Positions 1 through 8,419 are shown, numbered from the stretch's first letter. The stretch is 34,645 nucleotides of DNA from an uncultured Bacteroidota bacterium (GCA_903889745.1 CAISYO010000221.1:1-34645); one strand, 5' to 3'. Notes: generated by a model from the sequence alone, not told the origin. Numbers and translations: made by a program.

Positions 1-32
1 AAATCATCATTATTAATCTGCTTCTTCGCCAT
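1..32 (-). CDS. rsfS: Ribosome silencing factor RsfS, first codons only (partial)
   Basis: An ATG on the minus strand at 32 opens a frame reading MAKKQINNDD before the window ends. This matches the usual N-terminus of flavobacterial RsfS (RsfS/YbeB/iojap family), which binds L14 of the 50S subunit and blocks subunit joining in starvation. rsfS divergent from birA is a common flavobacterial arrangement, and here birA starts 85 bases away on the other strand. Only ten codons are visible, so the call rests on this short match and the neighbour. Confidence 0.6.
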   Translation of the reverse strand, partial: MAKKQINNDD

Positions 33-52
33 TTATTATTTTTGAATTTATG

Positions 53-60
53 CAAAGGTA
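53..60 (-). promoter_or_regulatory. -7 box of the rsfS promoter
   Basis: TACCTTTG on the minus strand fits the Bacteroidetes -7 consensus TAnnTTTG and lies 20 bases before the rsfS ATG. I see no good TTG at the expected -33 position. Confidence 0.45.
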
Positions 61-74
61 TCAAATTTTGTCAT

Positions 75-82
75 TATTTTTG
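75..82 (+). promoter_or_regulatory. -7 box of the birA promoter
   Basis: TATTTTTG fits TAnnTTTG and would give a leader of about 30 bases to the birA ATG at 118. No clear -33 element is present. The region is AT-rich, so chance matches are possible. Confidence 0.35.
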
Positions 83-117
83 AACCTTAACATAAGATTA
101 AAACTTATTCTTAGTAA

Positions 118-849
118 ATGAAGATAATCAAACTCAATGCCATAGATTCAACCAATCGTTTTTTGAAGGAATTGGCACAAGAAGCAACTGCTGAAAATTA
201 TACGATTGTAGTGGCCAATCAACAAACTGATGGGAAAGGTCAACGTGGTGCTTCTTGGATTTCAGAAAGTGATAAAGGATTGACATTTAGCTTACTATAT
301 CATAATTTACAAGAATCAACTAGTAATTTATTTGCTTTAAATTGTATTGTAGCATTAAGCATTGTGGAAGCTTTACAGTCGATAAGTTTTATTAGATTCC
401 AAATTAAATGGCCAAACGACATTTTGGCAGAAAATAAAAAGATAGGCGGTGTTTTGATTGAGAACAGCTTTAAAAACCAAAATGAAATAGTTTCTATTAT
501 TGGAATTGGTATTAATGTTAATCAACTTCATTTTGAGAATTTACCCCAAGCTTCTTCATTGGCGCTTTTAGAATGTAAAACTTTTGATAAAGAAGAAATT
601 ATGTTGTTAATAGCTAAACAGCTGCAATTTAATTTGGAAAATGCACAAAAAATAGGTGTTGATTTTTATTGGGAGCGATATCATGAACTACTATATAAAC
701 GAGGAATAGTTTCAATTTTTGAAGATGTTCAAGAGAATAGATTTGTAGGTAAAATTATTGCGGTTACCCAGGAAGGAAAATTACAGTTGGAATTAGAGAA
801 TAATTTGATTTCGTTTTTTGACCTCAAAGAAATTAAAATGCTCTTTTAA
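118..849 (+). CDS. birA: Biotin--[acetyl-CoA-carboxylase] ligase, catalytic domain only
   Basis: This enzyme activates biotin with ATP and transfers it to the lysine of the biotin carboxyl carrier protein, in the cytoplasm. Seen in the 243-residue protein: DSTN at 10-13, the biotinyl-AMP loop GKGQRGASW at 39-47, KWPNDI at 97-102 and KIGGVLIE at 108-115, all in the family order. It lacks the N-terminal winged-helix domain of E. coli BirA, so it is a monofunctional (class I) ligase and should not act as a biotin operon repressor. It is divergent from rsfS and followed by ccsBA after a 106-base gap with its own -7 box. Confidence 0.95.
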   Translation: MKIIKLNAIDSTNRFLKELAQEATAENYTIVVANQQTDGKGQRGASWISESDKGLTFSLLYHNLQESTSNLFALNCIVALSIVEALQSISFIRFQIKWPNDILAENKKIGGVLIENSFKNQNEIVSIIGIGINVNQLHFENLPQASSLALLECKTFDKEEIMLLIAKQLQFNLENAQKIGVDFYWERYHELLYKRGIVSIFEDVQENRFVGKIIAVTQEGKLQLELENNLISFFDLKEIKMLF

Positions 850-914
850 CTAAAACATGCTTAAAAAATAGTAAATCCTTTGTTAAACTTTACGAATTGT
901 ATTTTGTAATTAAG

Positions 915-922
915 TACATTTG
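915..922 (+). promoter_or_regulatory. -7 box of the ccsBA promoter; argues against a TTG start at 920
   Basis: TACATTTG fits TAnnTTTG. A transcript would begin near 926, giving a 30-base leader to the ATG at 956. The frame stays open upstream to a possible TTG at 920, but that codon lies inside this box and could not be on the transcript. A TTG at 897-899 is only 15 bases upstream, short for a -33 element. Confidence 0.45.
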
Positions 923-955
923 TGTCAATTTTTAAAAATACATTCCTCATTTCAT

Positions 956-3900
956 ATGGAAAAAAAAATAAGCTCTTTTCTGTTTTCGACTCGTTTAATG
1001 GCCGTTTTGTTTATACTTTTTGCTGCCGCAATGGCTGCAGGTACTTTTATAGAAGACGCTTACAATACTGATACCGCAAGGGTTATTGTTTATAATTCAT
1101 GGTGGTTTGAATCCATTATGGTGTTTTTTGTGATTAATTTCATAGGTAATATGAAACGTTACCAATTACACAAGAAAGAAAATTGGGCTACGTTATTATT
1201 ACACCTTTCTTTTATACTCATTATTATTGGTGCATTTGTAACTCGATATATCAGTTATGAGGGAATGATGCCAATACGTGAAGGCGAAACAGCAAATATT
1301 GTTTATTCAGATAAACCGTATTTGACGGTTTTAGTTGATGGCGAATATAAGGGTGAAATGAAACGAAAAACCTTTGAAAAAGACCTTATTTTAGCGCCTG
1401 AAGTTAAAGACGATACCTTTTTAAATCTTTTTGCTAGTAATGTTTTTTCAATGGGTGGCGAATTCAATGAAATTCCTTTCGAAGTAGTTCATGAGTCTTT
1501 TATTTTGAATGGAAAGGAAACGATTAGACCTTCTGAAAACGGAACATTAATGATTAAAATGGTGGAATCAAGTGGAGGAACACGCCATGAACATTATTTA
1601 AAAGAAGGTGAAGTGCAAAATCTACACAATATTTTATTTGCCTTTAATAAATTTACAGAAGGAGCCATTAATATTACTAAAATAGGGGAAGCCTACACCA
1701 TTCAATCGCCATTTGATGGTAATTTTATGCGCATGGCCGATAAATTTCAAGGTCAAGTTACAAAAAACACACCACAAGCCTTACTATTACGATCGTTATA
1801 CAATATGGGAGGTGCGCAATTTGTATTTCCAGAACCTGCTATAAAAGGTGAATTGACTTTAGAATCTAATAATGATTTTAAAGACAAACAAACAGATGAT
1901 GCTATAGTAATTAAAGTAAAAAGTCAAGGAAAAGAAGAAACAGTAACACTTGTTGGTTCTAAAGGAAAACAAGGTGTACCACAAAGTGTAAAAATTGGTG
2001 CATTAGAATTTACTTTATTCTTTGGAAGCAAAATTTACAACACCCCTTTCAATATTAAATTAGATGATTTTATTGCCGATAAATATCCAGGAACAGATAA
2101 AAGTTACTCTGCTTTTAAAAGTAAGGTAGAAGTAATTGATACTGAAAATAAAAATAACTTTAAAGATAGCCTCTTTATGAATAATGTTCTAGATTACAGA
2201 GGTTTTAGGCTGTTTCAATCTGGTTTTGATCCAGATGAAAAAGGAACACAATTATCGGTAAGTCACGATTTTTGGGGTACTTGGATAACTTATATTGGTT
2301 ATTTCTTATTGTATTTTGGTTTAATGGCTATTTTATTCAATAAAAATACACGTTTTGCTAGTTTAAAAGAGAAATTAGAAAAAGTAAAAGCCAAGAAAAA
2401 TCAGTTATTAGGTTTAGTATTGTTTTTATTTTCAACCTTTGTTTTTGCACAACACAATCACCAACCTAATACAACCGAAACACTAAAACTATTAAAACAG
2501 CATATTGTTTCTGAAGAACATGCTTCTGAATTTGGAAAAGTAGTTATCCAAGATGCGGGTCGAATGAAACCTATTAATACGTTTTCCTCTGAATTACTTC
2601 GAAAAGTATCAAAAAGTGATACATATGAAGGAATGAATTCGGATCAAGCGTTTATTTCAATGACGCAATTTCCTCAATATTGGTATAATTTACCTATTAT
2701 TTATTTGAAAAGAGGAAACGACAGCATTCGTAAAATAATTGGTATTGAAAAAGAAGCAAAATATGCACCATTAGTTTCCTTTTTTGATGAAAAAGGCGGT
2801 TATAAATTGGCCAATTATTTAGATGCGGCTTATAAAGAACCTGTGCCTAATCAATTTCAAAAAGATTTTATTGATGCCGATAAAAAAGTAAATTTATTAT
2901 ATTCGGCGTTAAGTGGTCAGATATTAAAAGTATTTCCGGTACCTGGCGATAAAACCAATAAATGGGTGTCTTATTTAGAAATCAATCAGCCAACAGGAAC
3001 TGCTTTGGATTCCATTAAAAATATTGTTCCGTTTTATTTGAATGCCGTTGATAAATCTACTTTGAATGATGATTATAAGTTACCAAATAGTTTATTAAAA
3101 GGTTTAACCGATTATCAAAAAAAGTATGGAAAAGCCGTAATGCTTTCGGAAAGCAAAATCAATTCTGAAATCATGTACAATAAGTACGATATTTTCAAAA
3201 GACTATTCTATTTATATATGTTGGCTGGGGTTTTGATGTTGGCTTTTTGTATCGTACAAATTTTTAAGGACAACAAATTTACGCGATTTAGTATAAATGT
3301 CTTTCATGGTATAATTGCGTTGTTTTTTGTTTTACATACACTTGGATTAGCCGTTCGATGGTATATTTCAGGTCACGCGCCTTGGAGTGATGCTTATGAA
3401 AGTATGATATATGTAGGTTGGGCAACCATGTTTTTTGGTTTTGCTTTTGGAAGAAAATCAAAGTTAACTGTAGCTTCTACAACATTTGTAGTTTCTATTA
3501 TATTAATGGTAGCACATTGGCAATGGATGGATCCTTCTATCGGGAATTTACAACCAGTATTAAATTCGTATTGGTTAATGATTCACGTTGCGGTTATTGT
3601 AGCTAGTTACGGACCGTTTACTTTAGCCATGGTACTTGGATTAGTCGCTTTATTTTTAATGATTTTCACCAATGCAAAAAATAAAAATAAAATCAAATTA
3701 AGCATCGACGAAATCACATATATCAACGAAATGGCGTTAACTGTTGGTTTAGTAATGTTAACCATAGGGAATTTCCTTGGTGGACAATGGGCTAATGAAA
3801 GTTGGGGACGTTATTGGGGTTGGGACCCAAAAGAAACTTGGGCGTTGATTAGTATTATGGTATATGCGTTTGTAATTCACGCGCGTTTTGTTCCTGCATT

Positions 3901-4111
3901 ACGAGGACGTTGGATTTATAGCGTGATGAGTGTTTTAGCGTTTGCTTCGATTTTAATGACGTATTTTGGAGTTAATTTCCACTTGAGCGGTTTACACAGT
4001 TATGCTTCGGGTGAAAAACAAAATGTTACTTATTATTTCATCATACTTGCAGTTGTATTAGTAATTGCTGCAATTGCTTATATTCCTTATAAAAAGCATT
4101 TGAAAAAATAA
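956..4111 (+). CDS. ccsBA: CcsBA-type cytochrome c biogenesis protein (ResB-CcsA fusion)
   Basis: This is the System II haem exporter and cytochrome c synthase of the cytoplasmic membrane, which attaches haem to periplasmic CXXCH apocytochromes. I use the ATG at 956 (1051 residues). The N-terminal half is ResB-like: membrane segments near 14-30, 52-64, 79-100 and 439-462 enclose a large periplasmic domain. The C-terminal half is CcsA: several membrane segments from about 749 on, the haem-binding WWD motif WGRYWGWDPKE beginning at 950, and conserved histidines in LHTLG and IHVAV. At the junction (about 482-499) a hydrophobic stretch ends in TFVFAQ and looks like a signal peptide, as if a secreted protein had been joined in frame. 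Fused forms are usual in Bacteroidetes and epsilonproteobacteria. Related cargo in this window is the CXXCH lipoprotein at 24537. Confidence 0.93.
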   Translation: MEKKISSFLFSTRLMAVLFILFAAAMAAGTFIEDAYNTDTARVIVYNSWWFESIMVFFVINFIGNMKRYQLHKKENWATLLLHLSFILIIIGAFVTRYISYEGMMPIREGETANIVYSDKPYLTVLVDGEYKGEMKRKTFEKDLILAPEVKDDTFLNLFASNVFSMGGEFNEIPFEVVHESFILNGKETIRPSENGTLMIKMVESSGGTRHEHYLKEGEVQNLHNILFAFNKFTEGAINITKIGEAYTIQSPFDGNFMRMADKFQGQVTKNTPQALLLRSLYNMGGAQFVFPEPAIKGELTLESNNDFKDKQTDDAIVIKVKSQGKEETVTLVGSKGKQGVPQSVKIGALEFTLFFGSKIYNTPFNIKLDDFIADKYPGTDKSYSAFKSKVEVIDTENKNNFKDSLFMNNVLDYRGFRLFQSGFDPDEKGTQLSVSHDFWGTWITYIGYFLLYFGLMAILFNKNTRFASLKEKLEKVKAKKNQLLGLVLFLFSTFVFAQHNHQPNTTETLKLLKQHIVSEEHASEFGKVVIQDAGRMKPINTFSSELLRKVSKSDTYEGMNSDQAFISMTQFPQYWYNLPIIYLKRGNDSIRKIIGIEKEAKYAPLVSFFDEKGGYKLANYLDAAYKEPVPNQFQKDFIDADKKVNLLYSALSGQILKVFPVPGDKTNKWVSYLEINQPTGTALDSIKNIVPFYLNAVDKSTLNDDYKLPNSLLKGLTDYQKKYGKAVMLSESKINSEIMYNKYDIFKRLFYLYMLAGVLMLAFCIVQIFKDNKFTRFSINVFHGIIALFFVLHTLGLAVRWYISGHAPWSDAYESMIYVGWATMFFGFAFGRKSKLTVASTTFVVSIILMVAHWQWMDPSIGNLQPVLNSYWLMIHVAVIVASYGPFTLAMVLGLVALFLMIFTNAKNKNKIKLSIDEITYINEMALTVGLVMLTIGNFLGGQWANESWGRYWGWDPKETWALISIMVYAFVIHARFVPALRGRWIYSVMSVLAFASILMTYFGVNFHLSGLHSYASGEKQNVTYYFIILAVVLVIAAIAYIPYKKHLKK

Positions 4112-4120
4112 TTAAATATA

Positions 4121-4152
4121 AAAAAAAGCTGTCTTTTTGATAGCCTTTTTTT
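4121..4152 (+). terminator. Rho-independent terminator of ccsBA
   Basis: An A-rich left arm with AGCTGTC pairs with GATAGC (one G-T wobble) around a T-rich loop and is followed by a run of seven Ts. It starts 10 bases after the ccsBA stop. Confidence 0.7.
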
Positions 4153-4188
4153 ATGAAATGTTTAGCAACAATATCATTAACAATTAAT

Positions 4189-4196
4189 TACATTTG
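4189..4196 (+). promoter_or_regulatory. -7 box of the peroxidase gene, very close to the start codon
   Basis: TACATTTG fits TAnnTTTG. The predicted transcript start, near 4200, is only 5-11 bases before the two candidate ATGs at 4205 and 4211, so the leader would be almost absent. No TTG is seen at -33. Confidence 0.4.
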
Positions 4197-4204
4197 ATAA
4201 AAAT

Positions 4205-4792
4205 ATGATCATGAAAAAATCACTACTTCTGTTTTTAGCAATTTCATTATGGAGTTGTCAAAATCAGGCACAAAAAAAAGAAACAATTACAATAGCAACC
4301 TCTATGACAAAAGAAACAATATACCAATTTAAAGTTCAGGACTTGGCAGGTGACGAATTCGATTTTGCAACCTTAAAAGGAAAGAGAATAATCATTGTTA
4401 ATACGGCTTCAGAGTGTGGATTAACGCCTCAATATGAGCAATTACAAGCGGTTTATAAACAGTATAAAGATCAAAATCTTGTTATCGTAGGTTTTCCCGC
4501 TAATAATTTTGGAGCACAAGAACCTGGAAGTAATGCGCAAATTGCTTCGTTCTGTCAAAAAAATTATGGAGTAACGTTTCCTATGATGGCTAAAATATCG
4601 GTTAAAGGAAATGACATGCATCCTGTATACCAATTCTTAACCCAAAAAGCCAAAAACGGATTAGAAGATAGCAGTGTACAATGGAATTTTCAAAAATATC
4701 TTATTAATTCGAATGGAGAATTAGAAAAAGTGATTGCTCCAAGTACGTTACCAACTGATGCCGAAATCATTAATTGGATTGAAGGGAAATAA
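4205..4792 (+). CDS. Glutathione peroxidase-family lipoprotein (thiol peroxidase)
   Basis: It reduces hydroperoxides. Cysteine-type bacterial members normally use thioredoxin rather than glutathione. The 195-residue protein starts with a lipoprotein signal whose lipobox LWSC ends at Cys18, so it is probably anchored to a membrane facing the periplasm. The catalytic tetrad is visible: Cys71 in TASECGLT (the selenocysteine position in animal enzymes), Gln105 in FPANNFGAQEPG, Trp160 and Asn161 in QWNFQKY. ATG codons at 4205 and 4211 are both possible. The shorter start gives MKKSLLLF, more typical of flavobacterial signals. It is a single-gene unit between two terminators. The exact reductant cannot be read from the sequence. 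Confidence 0.9.
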   Translation: MIMKKSLLLFLAISLWSCQNQAQKKETITIATSMTKETIYQFKVQDLAGDEFDFATLKGKRIIIVNTASECGLTPQYEQLQAVYKQYKDQNLVIVGFPANNFGAQEPGSNAQIASFCQKNYGVTFPMMAKISVKGNDMHPVYQFLTQKAKNGLEDSSVQWNFQKYLINSNGELEKVIAPSTLPTDAEIINWIEGK

Positions 4793-4812
4793 ATAAAAAA
4801 CGATCAATTTTT

Positions 4813-4861
4813 AAATTCCAAATTCCAATCTATTACATTTTTTGGAATTTGGATTTTTTTT
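4813..4861 (+). terminator. Terminator of the glutathione peroxidase gene
   Basis: AAATTCCAAATTCCAA (4813-4828) pairs with TTGGAATTTGGATTT (4842-4856) over about 15 positions with one mismatch and a 13-base loop, followed by a run of Ts. It lies between the convergent peroxidase and acetyltransferase genes. A further TTGGAATTTT copy at 4863 could form an alternative right arm. Confidence 0.7.
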
Positions 4862-4873
4862 ATTGGAATTTTC

Positions 4874-5368
4874 CTAAAGCATTTTCTGTACAATAACCGA
4901 ATGCAACCAGCGGTCAAATTTGTAACCGGATTCTTTAATAAAACCAACTTCTTCAAAGCCAAATTTCTTATGAAAATCGATACTAGTTGTGTTTTCAGAA
5001 TCGATGACACCAATTAATGTGTGCAAATTTTGTTGCTTGGCTAAACTAATTAATTCGGTTAATAGTAGTTTGCCAATTCCTTTGCCAATGTGGTTTTTAT
5101 GTGCATATACCGAATGTTCAGCAGTAAATTTATAAGCTTCTCTAAATCTAAATTCACTATAAAAGCCAAAACCTACTACTTCGCCATTTATTTCGGCAAC
5201 AACTATTGGATAACCTTTCAACAGTTTCTCTTCAAAAATAACCTTTTGAGCAGCTAATGTGCGAATATTGTAATCATATAAAGCCGTTGAATTTAGAATG
5301 GCATCGTTAATGATGTCTAAAATGGCAGCAGTATCTTCACGGTGATAAGGTCTGATTTTTATTTCCAT
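4874..5368 (-). CDS. GNAT N-acetyltransferase, phosphinothricin/methionine sulfoximine acetyltransferase-like
   Basis: A 164-residue single-domain GNAT protein, which transfers acetyl from acetyl-CoA to an amine. The acetyl-CoA loop is in motif A at about 86-103: VYAHKNHIGKGIGKLLL, with the Q/R-x-x-G-x-G pattern present as HIGKGIG. The following GVIDSENTTSIDFHKKFGF is typical of the Pat/Bar/MnaT subgroup, which acetylates phosphinothricin, methionine sulfoximine or related amino acids. The real substrate is unknown. It is a single gene, convergent with the peroxidase and divergent from menD, with a -7 box almost on the ATG. Confidence 0.88.
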   Translation of the reverse strand: MEIKIRPYHREDTAAILDIINDAILNSTALYDYNIRTLAAQKVIFEEKLLKGYPIVVAEINGEVVGFGFYSEFRFREAYKFTAEHSVYAHKNHIGKGIGKLLLTELISLAKQQNLHTLIGVIDSENTTSIDFHKKFGFEEVGFIKESGYKFDRWLHSVIVQKML

Positions 5369-5372
5369 AGTT

Positions 5373-5380
5373 CAAAAGTA
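5373..5380 (-). promoter_or_regulatory. -7 box abutting the acetyltransferase ATG (possibly leaderless)
   Basis: TACTTTTG fits TAnnTTTG and ends 4 bases before the ATG at 5368. A start about 4 bases after the box would place the first transcribed base on or next to the A of ATG. Confidence 0.4.
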
Positions 5381-5414
5381 GTATTTTTGATTTAAACAGT
5401 ATAATTATACTCCG

Positions 5415-5438
5415 CAACTTTGTAACTTTGTAGCTTAC
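5415..5438 (+). repeat. Octamer repeat carrying the menD -7 box
   Basis: CAACTTTG, TAACTTTG and TAGCTTAC follow one another with an 8-base period. The middle copy (5423-5430) matches TAnnTTTG and would start a transcript near 5434, leaving a leader of about 17 bases to menD. The same octamer family lies upstream of uvrB at 11429-11460. Confidence 0.5.
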
Positions 5439-5450
5439 AACTAAAACACA

Positions 5451-7103
5451 ATGAAGTATCCGAAAATTCCTTTAGCGCAAAGTATTTTAGAAATTTGTCA
5501 GCAAAAAGGAGTGAAATATATTGTAATTTCTCCTGGTTCAAGAAATGCGCCTTTGACGATTGGATTTACTAATAATCCGTTTTTCAAATGCTACAGTATA
5601 GCAGATGAACGTTGTGCCGCTTTTTTTGCATTAGGAATTGCACAACAAATTCAGCAGCCAGTTGTTGTTGTATGTACTTCGGGTTCGGCGTTATTGAATT
5701 ATTATCCTGCTTTTGCCGAAGCTTTTTATAGCCAAATTCCTTTAGTGGTGCTTTCGGCAGACCGACCACAACATAAAATTGATATTGGTGACGGACAAAC
5801 CATTCGTCAAGAAAATGTATTTGCAAATCATAGTTTATTCAATGCTAATTTATCCGAAAATAATTCGCTAGAAAATGATCATCTCGTGCAAATGGCATTG
5901 CATACTTCGGTTGCAAAAAAAGGACCAGTACATATCAATGTTCCGTTTGAAGAGCCTTTGTATGAAACAGTTTATGATTTACAAGTTTATCCTAAAATCA
6001 TTGAGTTTACTACCGAAAAAAAACCGTTTGATATCGACCCTTCAACGCTTGCTGCTTGGAAAAGCGCCTCTAAAAAATTGGTTTTAGTAGGTGAGTTGTT
6101 TCCAAATTCTGTAGAACAGCGTTATTTAGAACTTTTAGCAAATGATCCAAGTGTAGTCGTTTTAACCGAAAAGACTTCTAATTTACATCATTCAACTTTC
6201 ATTGATCAAATTGATACCTTGATTACACCATTTGATGAAGCAGATTTTAAGGCATTTCAGCCTGAAATTCTTTTGACTTTTGGAGGCATGGTCGTTTCTA
6301 AACGAATCAAAGCGTTTTTGCGAAAATACAAACCAGAACACCATTGGCATATAGACGAATTACTAGCGTATGATACTTTTGGAGCGCTTACAAATCATTT
6401 TGAAACTAAAATTAATGTGTTTTTAAGTCAGTTATTGACTGAAGATACATTTGAAAGTACCTATAAATCGAGTATTCTGTCTATTTGGAAAGATAGAGTA
6501 GCGAAACACAAAGAATACAATTCGAAAATTCCATTTTCCGATTTTAAAGTGTTTGATTTTATTTGTAAAAATTTACCCGAAAATTGCCAGTTGCAAGTCA
6601 GTAATAGTTCGGCAATTCGCTATATTCAGTTGTTTGATGTGGCGTCTTCTATTCCTGTTTTCTGCAATCGAGGAACGAGTGGCATCGATGGAAGCACGTC
6701 TACAGCAATTGGCGCTTCAGTGGTAAGTACATTGCCCACAGTTTTAATTACGGGCGATATTGGTTTTTTATACGACAGTAATGCGTTATGGAATAACTAC
6801 ATTCCAAATACTTTTAAGATTATACTAATTAATAATGGAGGAGGCGGTATTTTCAGAATTTTGCCCGGACATGAAGAAACTGAAACATTTAATACTTATT
6901 TTGAAACCTCACACCAGTTTAATGCCTCGCATTTGGCAAAAATGTATGGTTTGAATTATTTTAATGCAACGGATGAACTTTCATTAGACCAACAATTTTC
7001 TGTATTTCTTGCTCATAATAAACAACCTAGTATTTTAGAAATTTTCACACCCGAAAAAGTAAATGATTCGGTGTTATTGGAGTTTTTTAGGAAGTTGAAA
7101 TAA
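5451..7103 (+). CDS. menD: 2-succinyl-5-enolpyruvyl-6-hydroxy-3-cyclohexene-1-carboxylate synthase
   Basis: MenD is the thiamine-diphosphate enzyme that joins isochorismate and 2-oxoglutarate, the first committed step to menaquinone, the usual quinone of Bacteroidetes. The 550-residue protein has the family length. Visible marks: SPGSRNAPLT at 27-36, the ThDP-activating glutamate (Glu53) in DERCAAFF, TSGSALLNYYPAFAEA near 76-91, SADRP at 92-96, NRGTSGIDGSTSTAIGA near 410 and the metal/ThDP motif GDIGFLYDSNALWNN near 433-448. No other men gene is adjacent in this window. The gene is a single unit ending in a strong bidirectional hairpin. Confidence 0.97.
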   Translation: MKYPKIPLAQSILEICQQKGVKYIVISPGSRNAPLTIGFTNNPFFKCYSIADERCAAFFALGIAQQIQQPVVVVCTSGSALLNYYPAFAEAFYSQIPLVVLSADRPQHKIDIGDGQTIRQENVFANHSLFNANLSENNSLENDHLVQMALHTSVAKKGPVHINVPFEEPLYETVYDLQVYPKIIEFTTEKKPFDIDPSTLAAWKSASKKLVLVGELFPNSVEQRYLELLANDPSVVVLTEKTSNLHHSTFIDQIDTLITPFDEADFKAFQPEILLTFGGMVVSKRIKAFLRKYKPEHHWHIDELLAYDTFGALTNHFETKINVFLSQLLTEDTFESTYKSSILSIWKDRVAKHKEYNSKIPFSDFKVFDFICKNLPENCQLQVSNSSAIRYIQLFDVASSIPVFCNRGTSGIDGSTSTAIGASVVSTLPTVLITGDIGFLYDSNALWNNYIPNTFKIILINNGGGGIFRILPGHEETETFNTYFETSHQFNASHLAKMYGLNYFNATDELSLDQQFSVFLAHNKQPSILEIFTPEKVNDSVLLEFFRKLK

Positions 7104-7135
7104 AAAAAATCCTGAGGAAACTCAGGATTTTTTTT
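7103..7135. terminator. Bidirectional terminator between menD and the DUF1456 gene
   Basis: ATCCTGAG and CTCAGGAT form an 8-bp stem with a GAAA loop, flanked by seven or more As on the left and Ts on the right, so it works on both strands. It begins at the last base of the menD stop and its right arm touches the stop codon of the convergent gene. Confidence 0.9.
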
Positions 7136-7580
7136 ATTTTTTATTTTTTCCAGAGTTAAAAGTAAAGCGCTCTATGGGACTTTCTGGTTTTTGTTTTTTG
7201 GCAGCTGGTTTACCGGGTCCAAATGGTTTTTTAGGGGTAAAAGGCTTTTTAGGACCCTCTTTTTTACTATTGGTTGTGCCGCCTTCTTTTTGGTACACTT
7301 CTTTTAACGGTATTTTTGAAGTTTTAATTTGGTTCAGCACTTCCATAGGTTGTTTAGGATCTTCTTTAGTACCTCGTAAATAAATAACTAATCCGTTTAA
7401 GAAATTACGTAATAATTGGTCGCCACATTCCATAAAATTAGGATGTTCTTCATTACGAAACACATTACCTAATTCGCCTTTTGAAACCCTGAAATTTACT
7501 AAATTTAAAATCTCTATAATTTGGTCGTCTCGCAACTGAAGTGCTACACGTAACTTTTTAAAAACATCGTTATTGTTCAT
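7134..7580 (-). CDS. DUF1456 (YehS-like) protein with one domain copy and a basic tail
   Basis: The first 70 residues (NDVFKKLRVALQLRDDQ, FRVSKGELGNVFR, FMECGDQLLRNFLNGL) match DUF1456. E. coli YehS carries two copies of this unit. This 148-residue protein has one, closest to the second YehS copy. From about residue 98 the sequence turns into a lysine/proline/glycine-rich tail (KKPFTPKKPFGPGKP), probably disordered and able to bind nucleic acid, which is inference. No function is established for the family. It lies 39 bases downstream of the broken esterase on the same strand and may share its transcript. Confidence 0.8.
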   Translation of the reverse strand: MNNNDVFKKLRVALQLRDDQIIEILNLVNFRVSKGELGNVFRNEEHPNFMECGDQLLRNFLNGLVIYLRGTKEDPKQPMEVLNQIKTSKIPLKEVYQKEGGTTNSKKEGPKKPFTPKKPFGPGKPAAKKQKPESPIERFTFNSGKNKK

Positions 7581-7619
7581 AAGTATTTATTTTACTATTC
7601 AAAGGCAAGCTCAAAAAAT

Positions 7620-8414
7620 CTAAATTTTAAAAAGCCAAAGATACGCTTTTGCGAATTCATTTGCCCATAATTTTTCAGTATGCTTTCCGTTTACTATGAT
7701 TTGTTTTTTGGTTAAATGCAGGCAAGAACAACGAGTGGTGTTTAATGCTGCAATCATCTGCTCCATATCTTTGGCCATGCTTTCGCTTTCACTATCACCA
7801 CACATGAAATAGATTTTGGATTTAATTGTTTTTGTTTGTTCGGTAAGCGCATATACTTCTGGATTGATCCAAAAAGCAGGCGAAAACACCATAGCTTTTC
7901 CAAATATTTTAGGATATTTCAAAGTTGCATAATAGGAGAGTAATCCGCCTAGCGAACTGCCACCAATAGCTGTATGGTATTTACCTGTTTTTGTACGGTA
8001 ATGCGAATCAATATAAGGTTTGAGTTGGTTTATCATAAATTCGAGGTACAAATTTCCTTGTCCACCACCATATTGTTCGTTCTTATACGGCGTTAATTCT
8101 TCGATGCGCTTTTCGTTACCGTGTTCAATTCCAACAACAATGATTTCGGCTTTTAAGCTATCAAGGGTTTCATCTATTCGTCATTCTCCCGCATAAGATG
8201 TTGCTGCATCAAATAAATTTTGAGCATCATGCAAATACATTACTGGATATTTTTTGGTTGTATGGGTATAATTTTCAGGAAGATAGATCCAGATTTTTTT
8301 AGTAGTTTGCAATTGGGGTGCTTCTAATTGAAAAGTAGTAATGTTTTTTTGAGCCCAACTTTCGGTAACGAGTAGTAAAAAAAAGAAGGAAAATAAGTAG
8401 AATTGTTTTTTCAT
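7620..8414 (-). pseudogene. Secreted alpha/beta-hydrolase esterase interrupted by one in-frame TGA
   Basis: The 264-codon frame reads as one predicted esterase of the COG2819/esterase D-like type if the TGA at 8181-8183 (codon 78) is passed. The same frame continues without another stop. Codon 78 lies in the context SYAGE-stop-RIDETLDSL, where relatives usually have Trp, so a single TGG to TGA change explains it. Everything else looks intact: a signal peptide ending in SWAQ (about residue 22), PVMYLHDAQNLFD, the nucleophile Ser154 in GGSSLGG, the likely acid Asp207 in CGDSES and His245 in NGKHTEKLW. The downstream part has no convincing start of its own, only a TTG at 8051. This is either a recent pseudogene or a sequence error. 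Confidence 0.8.
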
Positions 8415-8419
8415 TTTTT

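Noticed and set aside
920..955. An upstream TTG start that would lengthen CcsBA by 12 residues.
   Set aside because: The TTG lies inside the likely -7 box, and the extension is not hydrophobic or typical. The ATG at 956 gives the usual MEKKISSFLFS start.
4813..4872. Repeats of TTGGAATTT suggested a mobile or REP-like element.
   Set aside because: They are fully explained by the arms of the peroxidase terminator and one partial extra copy.
7620..8051. The second esterase fragment as an independent gene starting at a TTG.
   Set aside because: It lacks the first beta-strands of the fold, has no promoter or good start, and is in the same frame as the upstream part, so one interrupted gene is simpler.
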